In this document: piece by piece, positions 33,470 to 41,842 of the stretch
Position numbering within the stretch: the stretch's first letter is position 1
How the letters are laid out: each line of letters opens with the position of its first letter
Assembly (NCBI GenBank): GCA_002409405.1
Contig: DHNG01000006.1
Coordinates: 1,457 to 44,366 of the forward strand
DNA from: Flavobacteriales bacterium UBA5422
GTDB taxonomy: Bacteria > Bacteroidota > Bacteroidia > Flavobacteriales_D > Crocinitomicaceae
Length of the DNA stretch: 42,910 nucleotides
Direction of reading: 5' to 3'
Notes under the pieces: generated by a model
Databases searched by the model: none
Told to the model about the DNA's origin: nothing
The model's input: only the letters and a program-made list of their open reading frames with translations
Translations under genes and position numbers: made by a program

Positions 33470-33844
33470 ATGAAAAATCCGGTTGTTTATTTTGAAATTC
33501 CGGTAACGGATTTACAGCGAGCGATTCAGTTCTATCAAACCATCTTTGGATTTACATTCGAAACGGAATTGATGGATGGCAATGAAATGGCTTACTTCCC
33601 TTTTTTTGAGGAGCAATCAGGAATTACCGGAGCATTGGTAAAAGGTGAAATTTACATTCCTACGATCAATGGGGCACTGATCTACTTTGCAGTTGAAGAG
33701 ATAGAAGAAATTCTCAACCGTGCCGTTCAACAGGGAGCAACAGTACTTTATCCGCCTTCGGTAAATGATCAATATGGTTTTATTATTGCTGAACTGGCAG
33801 ATAGTGAAGGAAACCGGATCGGACTGCATCAAACAATCAGATAA
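33470..33844 (+). CDS. VOC-superfamily (glyoxalase-like) protein
   Basis: 124 aa. PVVYFEIPVTDLQRAIQFYQTIFGFTFE and LADSEGNRIGLHQ are the two halves of the vicinal-oxygen-chelate fold; metal-ligand positions (the Glu of YFEIPV and His/Glu later) are only partly kept. Such proteins include glyoxalase I, dioxygenases and antibiotic-binding or -modifying proteins. Being 2 nt behind an Fsr-type pump, a role in resistance to the same compound is possible but not shown. Confidence 0.85.
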   Translation: MKNPVVYFEIPVTDLQRAIQFYQTIFGFTFETELMDGNEMAYFPFFEEQSGITGALVKGEIYIPTINGALIYFAVEEIEEILNRAVQQGATVLYPPSVNDQYGFIIAELADSEGNRIGLHQTIR

Positions 33845-33979
33845 AGAACGTTAGCACATTAGTATACTCCCGTATGGCTAACTGGAAGCAAATCGTATTT
33901 TGTACATTTGGTAGAAACACGTAGGATCCAATTATTTAAATAAGTATGTTTATACCCAACAGGTTAATTTAACATAACG

Positions 33980-34297
33980 ATGTCCGTTTTGCTATTTGTA
34001 GAGTCACCAGAAGAATTCAAAAACTTTACCGTTCCGGTATCCGGAGAATCTTATTTCAGAGAAATTTGGTTACCAATAGCAGAGAAACTGGAATTGAAAA
34101 TTATTCCGCTATTTGAAGTTGGTATGTCCTTCTCAAATCAAGACATTCCGATTATCCTCAAAGAACTTAACTTGTTGGAGAATGAAGCCAACCGATTGTT
34201 TTCTCCGGATGAACATATTTTTGCAAGAATCAGCCTGTTACAGGATGGATTGAATACGTTAAGAAACATAGATAATCTGGATTTTTTTATAGGGTAA
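33980..34297 (+). CDS. Hypothetical protein, 105 aa
   Basis: I do not recognise this protein. It is acidic and cytoplasmic in appearance, without signal peptide or membrane helix, and has a strand-helix pattern (MSVLLFVESPEEF, REIWLPIAEKLELKIIPLFEVGMSF, DIPIILKELNLLENEANRL). The -7 box TACATTTG at 33903-33910 would give a leader of about 65 nt. The next gene is a barstar-like inhibitor, and this acidic small protein could be an immunity protein too; that is context only. Confidence 0.55.
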   Translation: MSVLLFVESPEEFKNFTVPVSGESYFREIWLPIAEKLELKIIPLFEVGMSFSNQDIPIILKELNLLENEANRLFSPDEHIFARISLLQDGLNTLRNIDNLDFFIG

Positions 34298-34460
34298 TGG
34301 GAAGATAACTAACTTTATAGCCAAAGTCAAAAATCTACGAATCAATTAGATTGACTATGATACATAATTAACGGAGAGATGGATTTCTCAATATCTGATT
34401 TTTGGTATTCTTCAATGTAATCCATAAATACACTTCGCCGCGTAAATAAAACATATTAAA

Positions 34461-34799
34461 ATGGAAAAAAGAATAACGATCGATTTTAGAAAAATCAGTG
34501 ATATTTCAGACCTACATGATAAGCTGGATGATGAATTGGGCTTTCCGGATTTTTACGGAAGGAATATCCATGCATTAATCGATTGTTTGCAGAGTATGCG
34601 GTTTCCGGAAGAAGGCATGAGCAGGGTTGTATTAGGAAACGAGGAAGTTTTGATGTTAGAATTGATAAATTTCTCCAACGCCAACATGGTCATCATCAAT
34701 AGTCTGTTAGTTGCTGTTGAGACAGTTAACCAACGTGAACTTGACCGAGGCAGAAAGCATAGTATTTTGTTAGCGATGTCTTTTACAGAAAGTCGTTAA
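34461..34799 (+). CDS. Barstar-family ribonuclease inhibitor
   Basis: 112 aa. ISDLHDKLDDELGFPDFYGRNIHALIDCL is the barstar signature (read in two parts), with the F/W-Y-G-R-N-x-x-A-L segment that faces the barnase active site. Barstar proteins inhibit secreted ribonucleases of the barnase type by tight 1:1 binding. No barnase-like toxin is seen in the window, so it is an orphan immunity gene or has an endogenous role. Six nucleotides separate it from the next gene, so the two form an operon. Confidence 0.85.
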   Translation: MEKRITIDFRKISDISDLHDKLDDELGFPDFYGRNIHALIDCLQSMRFPEEGMSRVVLGNEEVLMLELINFSNANMVIINSLLVAVETVNQRELDRGRKHSILLAMSFTESR

Positions 34800-34805
34800 A
34801 CGATC

Positions 34806-35237
34806 ATGAAAGCGCTCAAAGTTCAAATTGAAAGCCTTTCCGAAGAATGGGACATTGAAGTAAAAGAAAGCGATACGGTACTTCACATGATCATTGTCCG
34901 TTCGAAATGGAATGGGCCTTCCGATCCGAAAACATGGTCTGCTCAAATAGCTGATGACACTTTTTTTCCGGACATTCACAAGTGGATGCAGCAAGCGCAC
35001 AAAAACCCGCATCGCACAAAGAAAATCACGATCAATGACGGAACCCTTTTTACGATCAGTTATGCCAATGACGACAATACATTTCAATTAACCATCAGCA
35101 ATTTTGAAGAAAATACGAATGAATACTTCCTGGCAGAAAAATTATTAGATTTCTGTATGAAACAGACGCATGAAGATGCACAAATTGTTTCATTGAAAGA
35201 TTACTGGAAAAGTAGTGCAAGAATTGATCTGGATTAA
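34806..35237 (+). CDS. Hypothetical protein downstream of barstar
   Basis: 143 aa with no recognised domain. It is acidic, soluble, and rich in beta-strand-like stretches (DTVLHMIIVRSKW, TLFTISYANDDNTFQLTISNF), with an N-terminal MKALKVQIESLSEEWDIEV and a C-terminal helix (YFLAEKLLDFCMKQTHEDAQI). The layout with barstar suggests an immunity-type or regulatory role, but nothing proves it. The gene ends at a strong bidirectional terminator. Confidence 0.55.
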   Translation: MKALKVQIESLSEEWDIEVKESDTVLHMIIVRSKWNGPSDPKTWSAQIADDTFFPDIHKWMQQAHKNPHRTKKITINDGTLFTISYANDDNTFQLTISNFEENTNEYFLAEKLLDFCMKQTHEDAQIVSLKDYWKSSARIDLD

Positions 35238-35278
35238 AAATCCAATTTTCAAATGCGTTATATAAACCGACCAGATAC

Positions 35279-35316
35279 AAAAATCCCCCTCGCTAGTTCT
35301 ACCGAGGGGGATTTTT
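35279..35316. terminator. Bidirectional Rho-independent terminator
   Basis: AAAAATCCCCCTCG pairs perfectly with CGAGGGGGATTTTT (14 bp) around a 10-nt loop. Each strand ends in TTTTT, so it stops both the barstar operon and the convergent beta-helix gene. Confidence 0.95.
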
Positions 35317-35338
35317 AATTACTTCTGACGGTAATTAC

Positions 35339-38300
35339 TTATTGCTTCACAAAACGTGTGCTTGCAGTAACTCCGTTTGTTGTTAAACGTGTCACGTAAA
35401 CTCCTGCAGTCAGGTTGCTTACATTGATTGTTTTAACACCGGAAACAGTTGTTGTGTACACAACGTTTCCTAACAAATCAACTACTTCCAATGCAGCAGT
35501 TGCATTGTTATCGTTCAATGAGATTGTCAATTGATCCGCAGCAGGATTTGGATACAATGTTGCAGCTGAAATAGCTACTTCGTCCAATCCTATAGTTGAA
35601 TACGTCAAGATTACTTTTCCTAACGCGTCGTTATCCAATGAATCGATATTTTTCAACTCAACGTCAGAAATCGATGCCTGGTTGTACGTGTTGTTATCGT
35701 ACAATGCTTCGATGCTTTGAGCAAATGGCTTCATTGTTGTAACTGCGTAAGGAGCCCACAATGGAACAGATGAACTTGCTCCTTCCTGACCATCCAATAC
35801 GATGTAGTTACCAAGGTTTGCATTGAAGCTGTTTTTATCCGCTGCTGCTGTACCACCGATTGTAACCGCTGCGAATGCAGGAGTTGTAGCTCCGTAGTGA
35901 TCAGCAAATACGATTGCAGTACCTTCATTTGCAGCACCAGCTTCAAATTCATTACCTACCAATACGATTTCATTTCCGTAAGTATCACCCTGAACACCGT
36001 TTGTCATCATTTTTGTGTTTGCCATTACAGATACAAATGCATCAGCTGTTGAAGCTGGCGTAAATGTATTTCCTGAAACAGTTACATTTTTAGATGCAGA
36101 ACTCAACAAAGCGATGTTTGTATAGTTTGTGAAATTGTTCTCATTGATCTCTACCGTTCCGTTTTCAACAGATCTGATTTCAACCAACGCATACAGGTTA
36201 TCAGCAGCCATTGGAGTAACCGCGTCAATTGTATTGTTTTCTACCAAAATAACTCCTGTCAATGGAGCATTGATCATAGTGATTCCCTGAATATCGTTGT
36301 CCGCGATTGTTACATCAGCAATCGAACGAATCGCTTGTACTGTATAATATGCTTTGATTTCGTTGTTAGAAATAGTCGCCGCAGGTCCGTCAGCAGATCC
36401 TGATCCCAATGCGATACCACGTCCGAAGATGTTATTATCTGAAGCCGTAGCTGTTCCGATTACGTTGTCAACGATTGTTACATTATCCATTGCACCTGTC
36501 AATGAGTTCAAACGTACTGCAAATGCATCCCATACCATTCCGTAAGGAATTACCGGAGATGTAGAAACGATTTCATTGTTTGCCAAGTTCAATCCGTTGA
36601 AGTTGCTTGTTGTAGAAACCACACCGTATTTACCTGTTGTAGCTGTCAATCCAAGCTCCAAGCGCAATCCGTTTAATTTAACGTCTGTTGCGTTGATGTC
36701 AAAAACAGTTGTTTGATTGGTTGTGATAACCGGCTTGTTATTCGCATCACCTGCTCTCACTGTCAAGTCATTCACATCGATTGTCAAAACAGTAGTTTGT
36801 GCATAAGTACCTGCAGCAACATCAATTGTATCCATATCAACTGATACTTCAACTGCGTGTGCAAGTGTCGCACATGGATTTCCTGGCAATGTACAGTCAT
36901 TGGACACGTCAGTACCTGTTGTAGCAACATACCTGTTTGGTCCTGCAGATTTGATAATCACTTGCCCTAACAACGGATTGTTGTCTGCATCTGTGATTTT
37001 TGCTTCAATTGCAGCGAAATCAACCAGGTTGTAGTTGTTGTGAATTGCCAACGCAGTGATGTTTTGGTCAACAGGTTTCATTGTTGTTGAATGGTAAGGA
37101 GCCCATAACGGGTATGCAGTACTTGCACCTGCATTGTCATCCAACACGATGTATTTTCCTAAATCTGCGTCAAAAATGTTTTGATCTGCAGCAGTTGCAC
37201 CACCGATTGTAATTGTTCCGAACGCTGGTGTGTTCACTCCGTAGTGGTCAGCAAATACGATTGCAGCTCCCTGATCAGCAGTTCCTGCATTGAATGTATT
37301 TCCTAAAATTTCAATCTCATCTGAATACGTGTTCCCCTGAACTCCGTTTGTCATGAATTTTGTATTCACCATCAATGAGATGAAGTTAGCAGCAGTTGCA
37401 GCAGGATTGAATGTATTCCCGCTAACTGTTACATTTTTAGAAGATTCACTGATGAATCCGATGTTTGTGTAATCTTCTACTGTGTTGTTGCTGAAAATTA
37501 CAGTCGCATCTTCTACACTACGCAATTCGACCAATGCATACAAGCTGTTTGGTGTCATTTGTGTTTCACCGCTGAATGTATTGTTGTCAATTGCAACAGT
37601 TACACCTGTCAATGGAGCATTGATCATCGCGATACCGTTGAACGTGTTGTTCGTGATATCCATGTCGTTTGCAAATCGAGCAGACTGGATGGTGTAATAA
37701 GCAGTTACGTTGTTCCCGTCGATGATTCCACCCGGAGCATCTTTCCCTGCACCACCGTTTCCGATGAAAATTCCGCGTCCGAAGATATTTGCAGCACTTC
37801 CCGCAATGATTTCGTTGTCACGGATTTCAACATTTTGAACATTTCCGTTATCAGAAGCCAATGAAATGGCAAAAGCGGACCAAACCATGTTTGTATTTGG
37901 TGTTCCACTGATTGGATTTGTTGATTCAAACGTATTGTTTAAGATTTTAATGTTGTCAAAATCTTGTGTTGAAACGATACCTCTCAATCCGGAAGTAGCT
38001 GTCAGTCCCATTTGAAAATTCAGATTGCTGATTGTTACATCATCACTGTTTACGTTGATTAACTCAGCAACTGATGATGTAATAACAGGTTTGTCTGAAG
38101 GATCTAAAGCTGTGATTTCTACTGCTTCTGAAATGTTTAAGGTAGCACCTAAGTTGTAAGTTCCCGGAGCAATTTGGATGATGTCCCCGGCTGTGATCTG
38201 TGTGTACGCGTGACTAATCGTCGCGCATGGATTCCCAGGTAGTGTACAGTCATTCGCAGCATCAGTACCCGTTGTGGATACATGTAGCGTTGTCTGGCTG

Positions 38301-38362
38301 ATCGCTGTACCTGAAAAAATCGTAATTGTGGCCGCATGCAGCCATTGTAACTTTAATTTCAT
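35339..38362 (-). CDS. T9SS-exported right-handed beta-helix protein with tandem duplication
   Basis: 1007 aa. The signal peptide covers about residues 1-22. Two homologous halves follow (about 25-475 and 477-915), each starting with a DUF1565-like motif (TTGTDAANDCTLPGNPCAT / TTGTDVSNDCTLPGNPCAT) and made of pectin-lyase-type parallel beta-helix repeats rich in N-x-I/F and V-x-G-N-x-F. The last 80 residues are a type A T9SS sorting domain (TLYPNPAADQLTISL, LTAGVYVTRL). It is probably a surface protein. Relatives include polysaccharide lyases, but no catalytic residues can be assigned. Its -7 box TAGTTTTG (38399-38406) with TTTG at 38423-38426 gives a leader of about 33 nt. Confidence 0.85.
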   Translation of the reverse strand: MKLKLQWLHAATITIFSGTAISQTTLHVSTTGTDAANDCTLPGNPCATISHAYTQITAGDIIQIAPGTYNLGATLNISEAVEITALDPSDKPVITSSVAELINVNSDDVTISNLNFQMGLTATSGLRGIVSTQDFDNIKILNNTFESTNPISGTPNTNMVWSAFAISLASDNGNVQNVEIRDNEIIAGSAANIFGRGIFIGNGGAGKDAPGGIIDGNNVTAYYTIQSARFANDMDITNNTFNGIAMINAPLTGVTVAIDNNTFSGETQMTPNSLYALVELRSVEDATVIFSNNTVEDYTNIGFISESSKNVTVSGNTFNPAATAANFISLMVNTKFMTNGVQGNTYSDEIEILGNTFNAGTADQGAAIVFADHYGVNTPAFGTITIGGATAADQNIFDADLGKYIVLDDNAGASTAYPLWAPYHSTTMKPVDQNITALAIHNNYNLVDFAAIEAKITDADNNPLLGQVIIKSAGPNRYVATTGTDVSNDCTLPGNPCATLAHAVEVSVDMDTIDVAAGTYAQTTVLTIDVNDLTVRAGDANNKPVITTNQTTVFDINATDVKLNGLRLELGLTATTGKYGVVSTTSNFNGLNLANNEIVSTSPVIPYGMVWDAFAVRLNSLTGAMDNVTIVDNVIGTATASDNNIFGRGIALGSGSADGPAATISNNEIKAYYTVQAIRSIADVTIADNDIQGITMINAPLTGVILVENNTIDAVTPMAADNLYALVEIRSVENGTVEINENNFTNYTNIALLSSASKNVTVSGNTFTPASTADAFVSVMANTKMMTNGVQGDTYGNEIVLVGNEFEAGAANEGTAIVFADHYGATTPAFAAVTIGGTAAADKNSFNANLGNYIVLDGQEGASSSVPLWAPYAVTTMKPFAQSIEALYDNNTYNQASISDVELKNIDSLDNDALGKVILTYSTIGLDEVAISAATLYPNPAADQLTISLNDNNATAALEVVDLLGNVVYTTTVSGVKTINVSNLTAGVYVTRLTTNGVTASTRFVKQ

Positions 38363-38398
38363 AGTATTTAATTAAAAGAGTAAATATTAATTCGGTCG

Positions 38399-38426
38399 CA
38401 AAACTACCTAATTAAAAATGAACAAA
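38399..38426 (-). promoter_or_regulatory. Promoter of the beta-helix gene
   Basis: TTTG (minus, 38423-38426), 16-nt spacer, TAGTTTTG (38399-38406), a close match to the -33/-7 consensus. Confidence 0.55.
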
Positions 38427-38629
38427 ACCCTATGAAATTTTAAAAAAACTTAATTTATTGTTAATCAATGTGAAAAAAATACTCTTTTGTATTAATGGTT
38501 TATTAATCTGTAATCTATCTAAATAATACCTACAAAACGTCTACAAACTAATGCGACTTGTTAAAAATCAAACAATTAATTGGCTTTTTAGTATAAAAGA
38601 GAACTATCGCTGAGTGTCTACAGATTCGT
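38427..38629. other. AT-rich intergenic region, no gene seen
   Basis: It lies between the beta-helix promoter and the end of the nitroreductase pseudogene. No supported repeat, RNA or open frame. Confidence 0.5.
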
Positions 38630-39260
38630 TTATTTAAAGACTGTGAATACATCCATTGGCATCCGCACTTTTTTCATGGGGGCCAACCAGTCCCGTTCCG
38701 GATCGCTATAGCCAAGATATAGGAGCGTGACACTTTTCAGTCCCATTTCAGTCAACCCAAGTACTTCATCGATCACCTGGTTATTAAATCCTTCTGCAGG
38801 TGTGCTGTCAATCCGTAGTTCTGCCGCCTGGGCTAAAGCTAATCCCAATGCAATGTAAGTCTGTTTTGCTGCATGCGTGAAGTTTTGTTCTGGCGATAGC
38901 TGCCCGTAGATGTGTTTCAGGGTATCTGTATAATTTGTAAATCTTCCTTGTGGAAGCCCTCGTTCAGCCGTTGTCCTGTCAAACATGGTCAATTCGTTCC
39001 GGAGTGTAATTGTCCCACGCTGCAAAAACTAGAATATAGGAGCATTCCCGCATGCAATCAGGATTTAGTGCTCCGGGAACCAGTTTTGCTTTTGTTTCCG
39101 AATCTTCTACAACAATGATTCTGAATGGTTGTAACCCGGAGGAAGTTGGAGCCAAACGTGCTGCTTCCAAAATGGTATACAGGTCCTCCCTGCTCACTTT
39201 TTTAGTCGGGTCATATGCTTTTGTTGCATGCCGCCAATTCAGGTCTTCTAGTAATGCCAT
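38630..39260 (-). pseudogene. NAD(P)H-dependent nitroreductase, frameshifted
   Basis: Two overlapping frames together give one FMN-dependent NfsB-like nitroreductase of about 209 aa. The first part (39260 to 38979) reads MALLEDLNWRHATKAYDP, RLAPTSSGLQPFRIIVVED and ILVFAAWDNYTPERIDHV, then hits a stop. The second (in frame from about 38986 down) continues with FDRTTAERGLPQGRF, ALGLALAQAAELRIDSTPAEGFN and LLYLGYSDPERDW. The switch is at the TTT run at 38981-38983; loss of two T or gain of one would explain it. Either a recent pseudogene or a sequencing error. Confidence 0.85.
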
Positions 39261-39280
39261 GTTATCGGTGTTTAATTGTA

Positions 39281-39490
39281 TTATTCAATAATTTTTACTT
39301 TTTTCGTGTAGCGAACAGGTGCCTGTGGAGTTTCAGCAGGATATCCCAATGATACGTTAATCGCCACTTCATATCCTTCCGGGATGTTCAGCAATTTAAG
39401 AATATCTGCAATTCAAAATCGAAACCAATGTTTCTGGCAGGTAATTTATCAATCTCAGTTGGTAACTCATATTGACCCCCTGATTAAATG
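39281..39490 (-). pseudogene. C-terminal remnant of a second nitroreductase
   Basis: The in-frame stretch 39409 to 39281 translates to ADILKLLNIPEGYEVAINV, then SLGYPAETPQAPVRYTKKV, ending in KIIE, the typical C-terminus of another nitroreductase subgroup (PEGYEV...SLGYPAE-x-P-x-A-P). A stop (TGA at 39413-39415) interrupts it; the preceding segment in another frame (YELPTEIDKLPARNIGFDF, up to about 39478) may be more of the same gene. The rest is missing. Confidence is good for the C-terminal part and low for the upstream part. Confidence 0.65.
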
Positions 39491-39585
39491 GCTTCGTTAT
39501 CATTGACTGGTTGTTTGTTTAATTATGTGTTTCTTTTACTGAAGCAAAATCTGAACTTCAAATTTCGACATTTTTAACTTTTTTA

Positions 39586-39619
39586 GTTTGTAATTTCCTG
39601 TCAAATAGTTGTAATTTCA
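39586..39619 (+). promoter_or_regulatory. araC-type gene promoter with direct repeats
   Basis: GTTTGTAATTTC (39586-39597) and GTTGTAATTTC (39608-39618) are direct repeats 22 bp apart, the usual spacing for AraC-type half-sites. They also contain a TTTG and a TAATTTCA that could act as -33/-7 boxes, the latter ending 4 nt before the ATG. Confidence 0.5.
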
Positions 39620-39623
39620 TGCT

Positions 39624-40490
39624 ATGAAAAAATCACAATTTGAGCCATTGGTTATTCATACCTTTGAAACCATGACCTTCCCGCTTCCTAAGCATAGTCA
39701 CACGTATTATGAGTTAATTTACATTTTTAAAGGATCCGGAAACCATTACATCAACAAAATCGTTATTCCTTATAAAACCGGAGATCTGTTTCTCATTTCA
39801 CCGGATGATGAGCATTATTTTGAGATCAAAAAACTAACAAAATTTTGCTTTATCAAGTTCAACGACAGTTATTTTCAGTCCAACAAACACCTTTCTCCTG
39901 ATTTGCTGGTGAGTGTTTCTCCCCTGGAAATTATGCGCAATGCCTTGCTGAAGGAAATGAAGCTGATCTTTACTGAACCGTGCAAAACGATCTTGCGGAA
40001 AACCGTTGAAAACATTAACGAATATGATTCCATGCACGATGTTTCCAATTCACCTATTGTATTTTTCCAGGTACTGTCTCTAATCGGCCTTATACAAGAA
40101 GCTTCTGCCAGACTGAACGTTCGGATTGACAACGGATCCCCTGAGAAGGAAGATTTAATTTCATATGTGCATCAACACATTTATGAGCCGGACAAAACCC
40201 GGATCAATGTGATTGCAGGACATTTCAATATTTCTGCCAACTATTTCAGTTATTATTTCAAACGAAATTTCGAGACTTCGTACCGGAACTACCTGAACGA
40301 TTACAAGGTTCGACTGATTGAGCGACGTATTCGTTCAGGGCAGATGACTATGAAACAAATCGCCTACGAGTTTGGTTTTACAGATGAAAGCCATCTGACC
40401 AACTATTTCAAAAAACACAAACAGGTTAGTCCCACCGGGTATAAAGCATTGCCTGATCCGGAAAATCAGCTGCATAAAAGTTTCACTTGA
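39624..40490 (+). CDS. AraC-family transcriptional regulator
   Basis: 288 aa. The N-terminal half is a cupin-like sensor domain (HSHTYYELIYIFKGSGNHYI, TGDLFLISPDDEHYFEI). The C-terminal 100 residues hold two helix-turn-helix motifs (INVIAGHFNISANYFSYYFKRNF and MKQIAYEFGFTDESHLTNYFKKH, each here under 25 residues and given as landmarks), ending in VSPTGYK. It probably binds a small molecule and regulates neighbouring genes: the nitroreductase remnants upstream on the other strand, or the dehydrogenase downstream on the same strand. Confidence 0.92.
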   Translation: MKKSQFEPLVIHTFETMTFPLPKHSHTYYELIYIFKGSGNHYINKIVIPYKTGDLFLISPDDEHYFEIKKLTKFCFIKFNDSYFQSNKHLSPDLLVSVSPLEIMRNALLKEMKLIFTEPCKTILRKTVENINEYDSMHDVSNSPIVFFQVLSLIGLIQEASARLNVRIDNGSPEKEDLISYVHQHIYEPDKTRINVIAGHFNISANYFSYYFKRNFETSYRNYLNDYKVRLIERRIRSGQMTMKQIAYEFGFTDESHLTNYFKKHKQVSPTGYKALPDPENQLHKSFT

Positions 40491-40544
40491 TATACTCTGT
40501 TTTAAAATCTCACCTATTGCTACAGAACAACAAATAGATTGACC

Positions 40545-41525
40545 ATGAAAATATTTCTCAACAAATTACTTCCGGAATCGGGAATGCAATTACTTTCCGA
40601 CAACAACATCGATCTGATTATTCCTGACAATCCGGAGCTAAGTCAGGAAGCATGGCTGCATTATTGCCAACAGGCAGATGCCATATTGAATGTTGGTAAA
40701 AACAATTTCGACGCTGCTTTTTTTGATCATTGTCCGAATGTAAAAGCAATTGCATTGTATTCCGTGGGATATGACCATGTTGATCTGACGGAAGCAACCA
40801 AACGCAAAATTCCTGTTGGGAATACTCCGGATGTACTGAGTAGAGCAACTTCCGACACGGCATTTTTACTGATGCAATCTGTTGCGCGCAGGGCTTCATT
40901 CAATTTCCGACGCATTCCAAACGGGGAATGGAATCCGACATTCGATCCAACGGCTAACTTAGGTCAGGAATTGTATGGAAAAACACTTGGAATTTATGGT
41001 TTGGGACGAATTGGGCTACACCTGGCACAAACAGCTAAAAATGCTTTTGGAATGGAAATCATTTACCACAACAGGCATCAAAATCAAGCCGCTGAAAAGA
41101 CTGTGAATGCCCGGTACGTTTCGTTTGAAGAATTAATTACTCAATCAGATGTGATCAGTGTACATGCCAATTACACCGAAGATCAACATGAATTGTTCAA
41201 TGCAGCTGTTTTTAGACAAATGAAACCAACAGCAATTTTTATCAATACGGCACGCGGAGGATTTCATAATGAACAGGATTTGTACAATGCAATTGTACAG
41301 GGATACATTTGGGGAGCCGGGATGGATGTCACCAATCCCGAACCGATGAATCCGAGCTCTCCTCTACTCGATTTGTCAACGGTCTGCATCTTTCCGCACA
41401 TTGGTTCTGCGACAACGGAAGCGAGAAATGGAATGGCCCGGGTTGCTGCAACCAATATTATTGCGTTTGTGAATGGTGAAAAAATGCCATTTGCTGTCAA
41501 TAATGCTGTTTACGAAGCTATCTGA
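40545..41525 (+). CDS. D-isomer-specific 2-hydroxyacid dehydrogenase
   Basis: 326 aa from the ATG at 40545 (a TTG at 40539 adds two residues). NAD(P)-dependent reductase of the glyoxylate/hydroxypyruvate or phosphoglycerate dehydrogenase superfamily. LGIYGLGRIGLHLAQTA is the dinucleotide-binding fold; INTARGG holds the substrate-binding Arg, TNPEPM the Glu, and FPHIGSAT the catalytic His. DHVDLTEATKRKIPVGNTPDVLS is the usual lid segment. It lies 54 nt downstream of the AraC regulator on the same strand and is plausibly co-transcribed or regulated by it. The exact substrate cannot be decided. Confidence 0.9.
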   Translation: MKIFLNKLLPESGMQLLSDNNIDLIIPDNPELSQEAWLHYCQQADAILNVGKNNFDAAFFDHCPNVKAIALYSVGYDHVDLTEATKRKIPVGNTPDVLSRATSDTAFLLMQSVARRASFNFRRIPNGEWNPTFDPTANLGQELYGKTLGIYGLGRIGLHLAQTAKNAFGMEIIYHNRHQNQAAEKTVNARYVSFEELITQSDVISVHANYTEDQHELFNAAVFRQMKPTAIFINTARGGFHNEQDLYNAIVQGYIWGAGMDVTNPEPMNPSSPLLDLSTVCIFPHIGSATTEARNGMARVAATNIIAFVNGEKMPFAVNNAVYEAI

Positions 41526-41554
41526 TAAACATTCAGAAGGTTGCTTTGAAACTT

Positions 41555-41764
41555 CTAAACCAACTCATTGACACTTATTCCCAGCCCGGTTGCTACTTCG
41601 TATAAAAAGTAATAACTGGGATTGACCTTCCCGTTTTCCAGCTTATTAATACTCGGATGATCTTTTCCGATTCTATTCGCTAATTCAGTCTGAGTGAGTC
41701 CTTTCTGAATCCGTATTTCTTTCACTCGTTCACCAAGCCGTATAAGCACTTCTTTTTTATCCAT
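41555..41764 (-). CDS. XRE-family HTH regulator, small
   Basis: 69 aa from the ATG at 41764. The longer frame from 41863 would read through both operator palindromes and is rejected. RLGERVKEIRIQKGLTQTELANRIG and HPSINKLENGKVNPSYYFLYEVATGLGISV are the Cro/C1-type HTH_3 domain, which is essentially the whole protein, with no sensor domain. Divergent from the 98-aa gene; the shared region has two palindromes, so it probably controls both. Similar regulators occur in toxin-antitoxin pairs, but nothing else here identifies one. Confidence 0.9.
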   Translation of the reverse strand: MDKKEVLIRLGERVKEIRIQKGLTQTELANRIGKDHPSINKLENGKVNPSYYFLYEVATGLGISVNELV

Positions 41765-41771
41765 CCGCAAT

Positions 41772-41814
41772 TGTATTCTATAAAATACATTTAATCTGTA
41801 TTTAATTGAATACA
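41772..41814. promoter_or_regulatory. Twin palindromic operators between XRE regulator and 98-aa gene
   Basis: TGTATT-N6-AATACA occurs at 41772-41789 and again at 41797-41814, 25 bp apart, on the same helix face within about half a turn. The first overlaps the regulator's likely -7 box (TACAATTG, minus strand, 41768-41775); the second overlaps the -33 position of the opposite promoter. Confidence 0.8.
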
Positions 41815-41820
41815 TTTTAG

Positions 41821-41828
41821 TATATTTG
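41821..41828 (+). promoter_or_regulatory. -7 box of the 98-aa gene
   Basis: TATATTTG, 14 nt before the ATG at 41843; a TTTA at 41801-41804 in the second operator could serve as a weak -33 box. Confidence 0.5.
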
Positions 41829-41842
41829 TCAAAAAGGATTCC

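Noticed and set aside
33850..33882. GTTAGC...GCTAAC as a terminator after the VOC gene
   Set aside because: Six-base arms 21 nt apart, no GC-rich extension and no T run; too weak.
34379..34420. 13-codon open frame after GGAGAG, before the barstar gene
   Set aside because: Too short to support without conservation data, and Shine-Dalgarno sequences are not used by other genes in the window.
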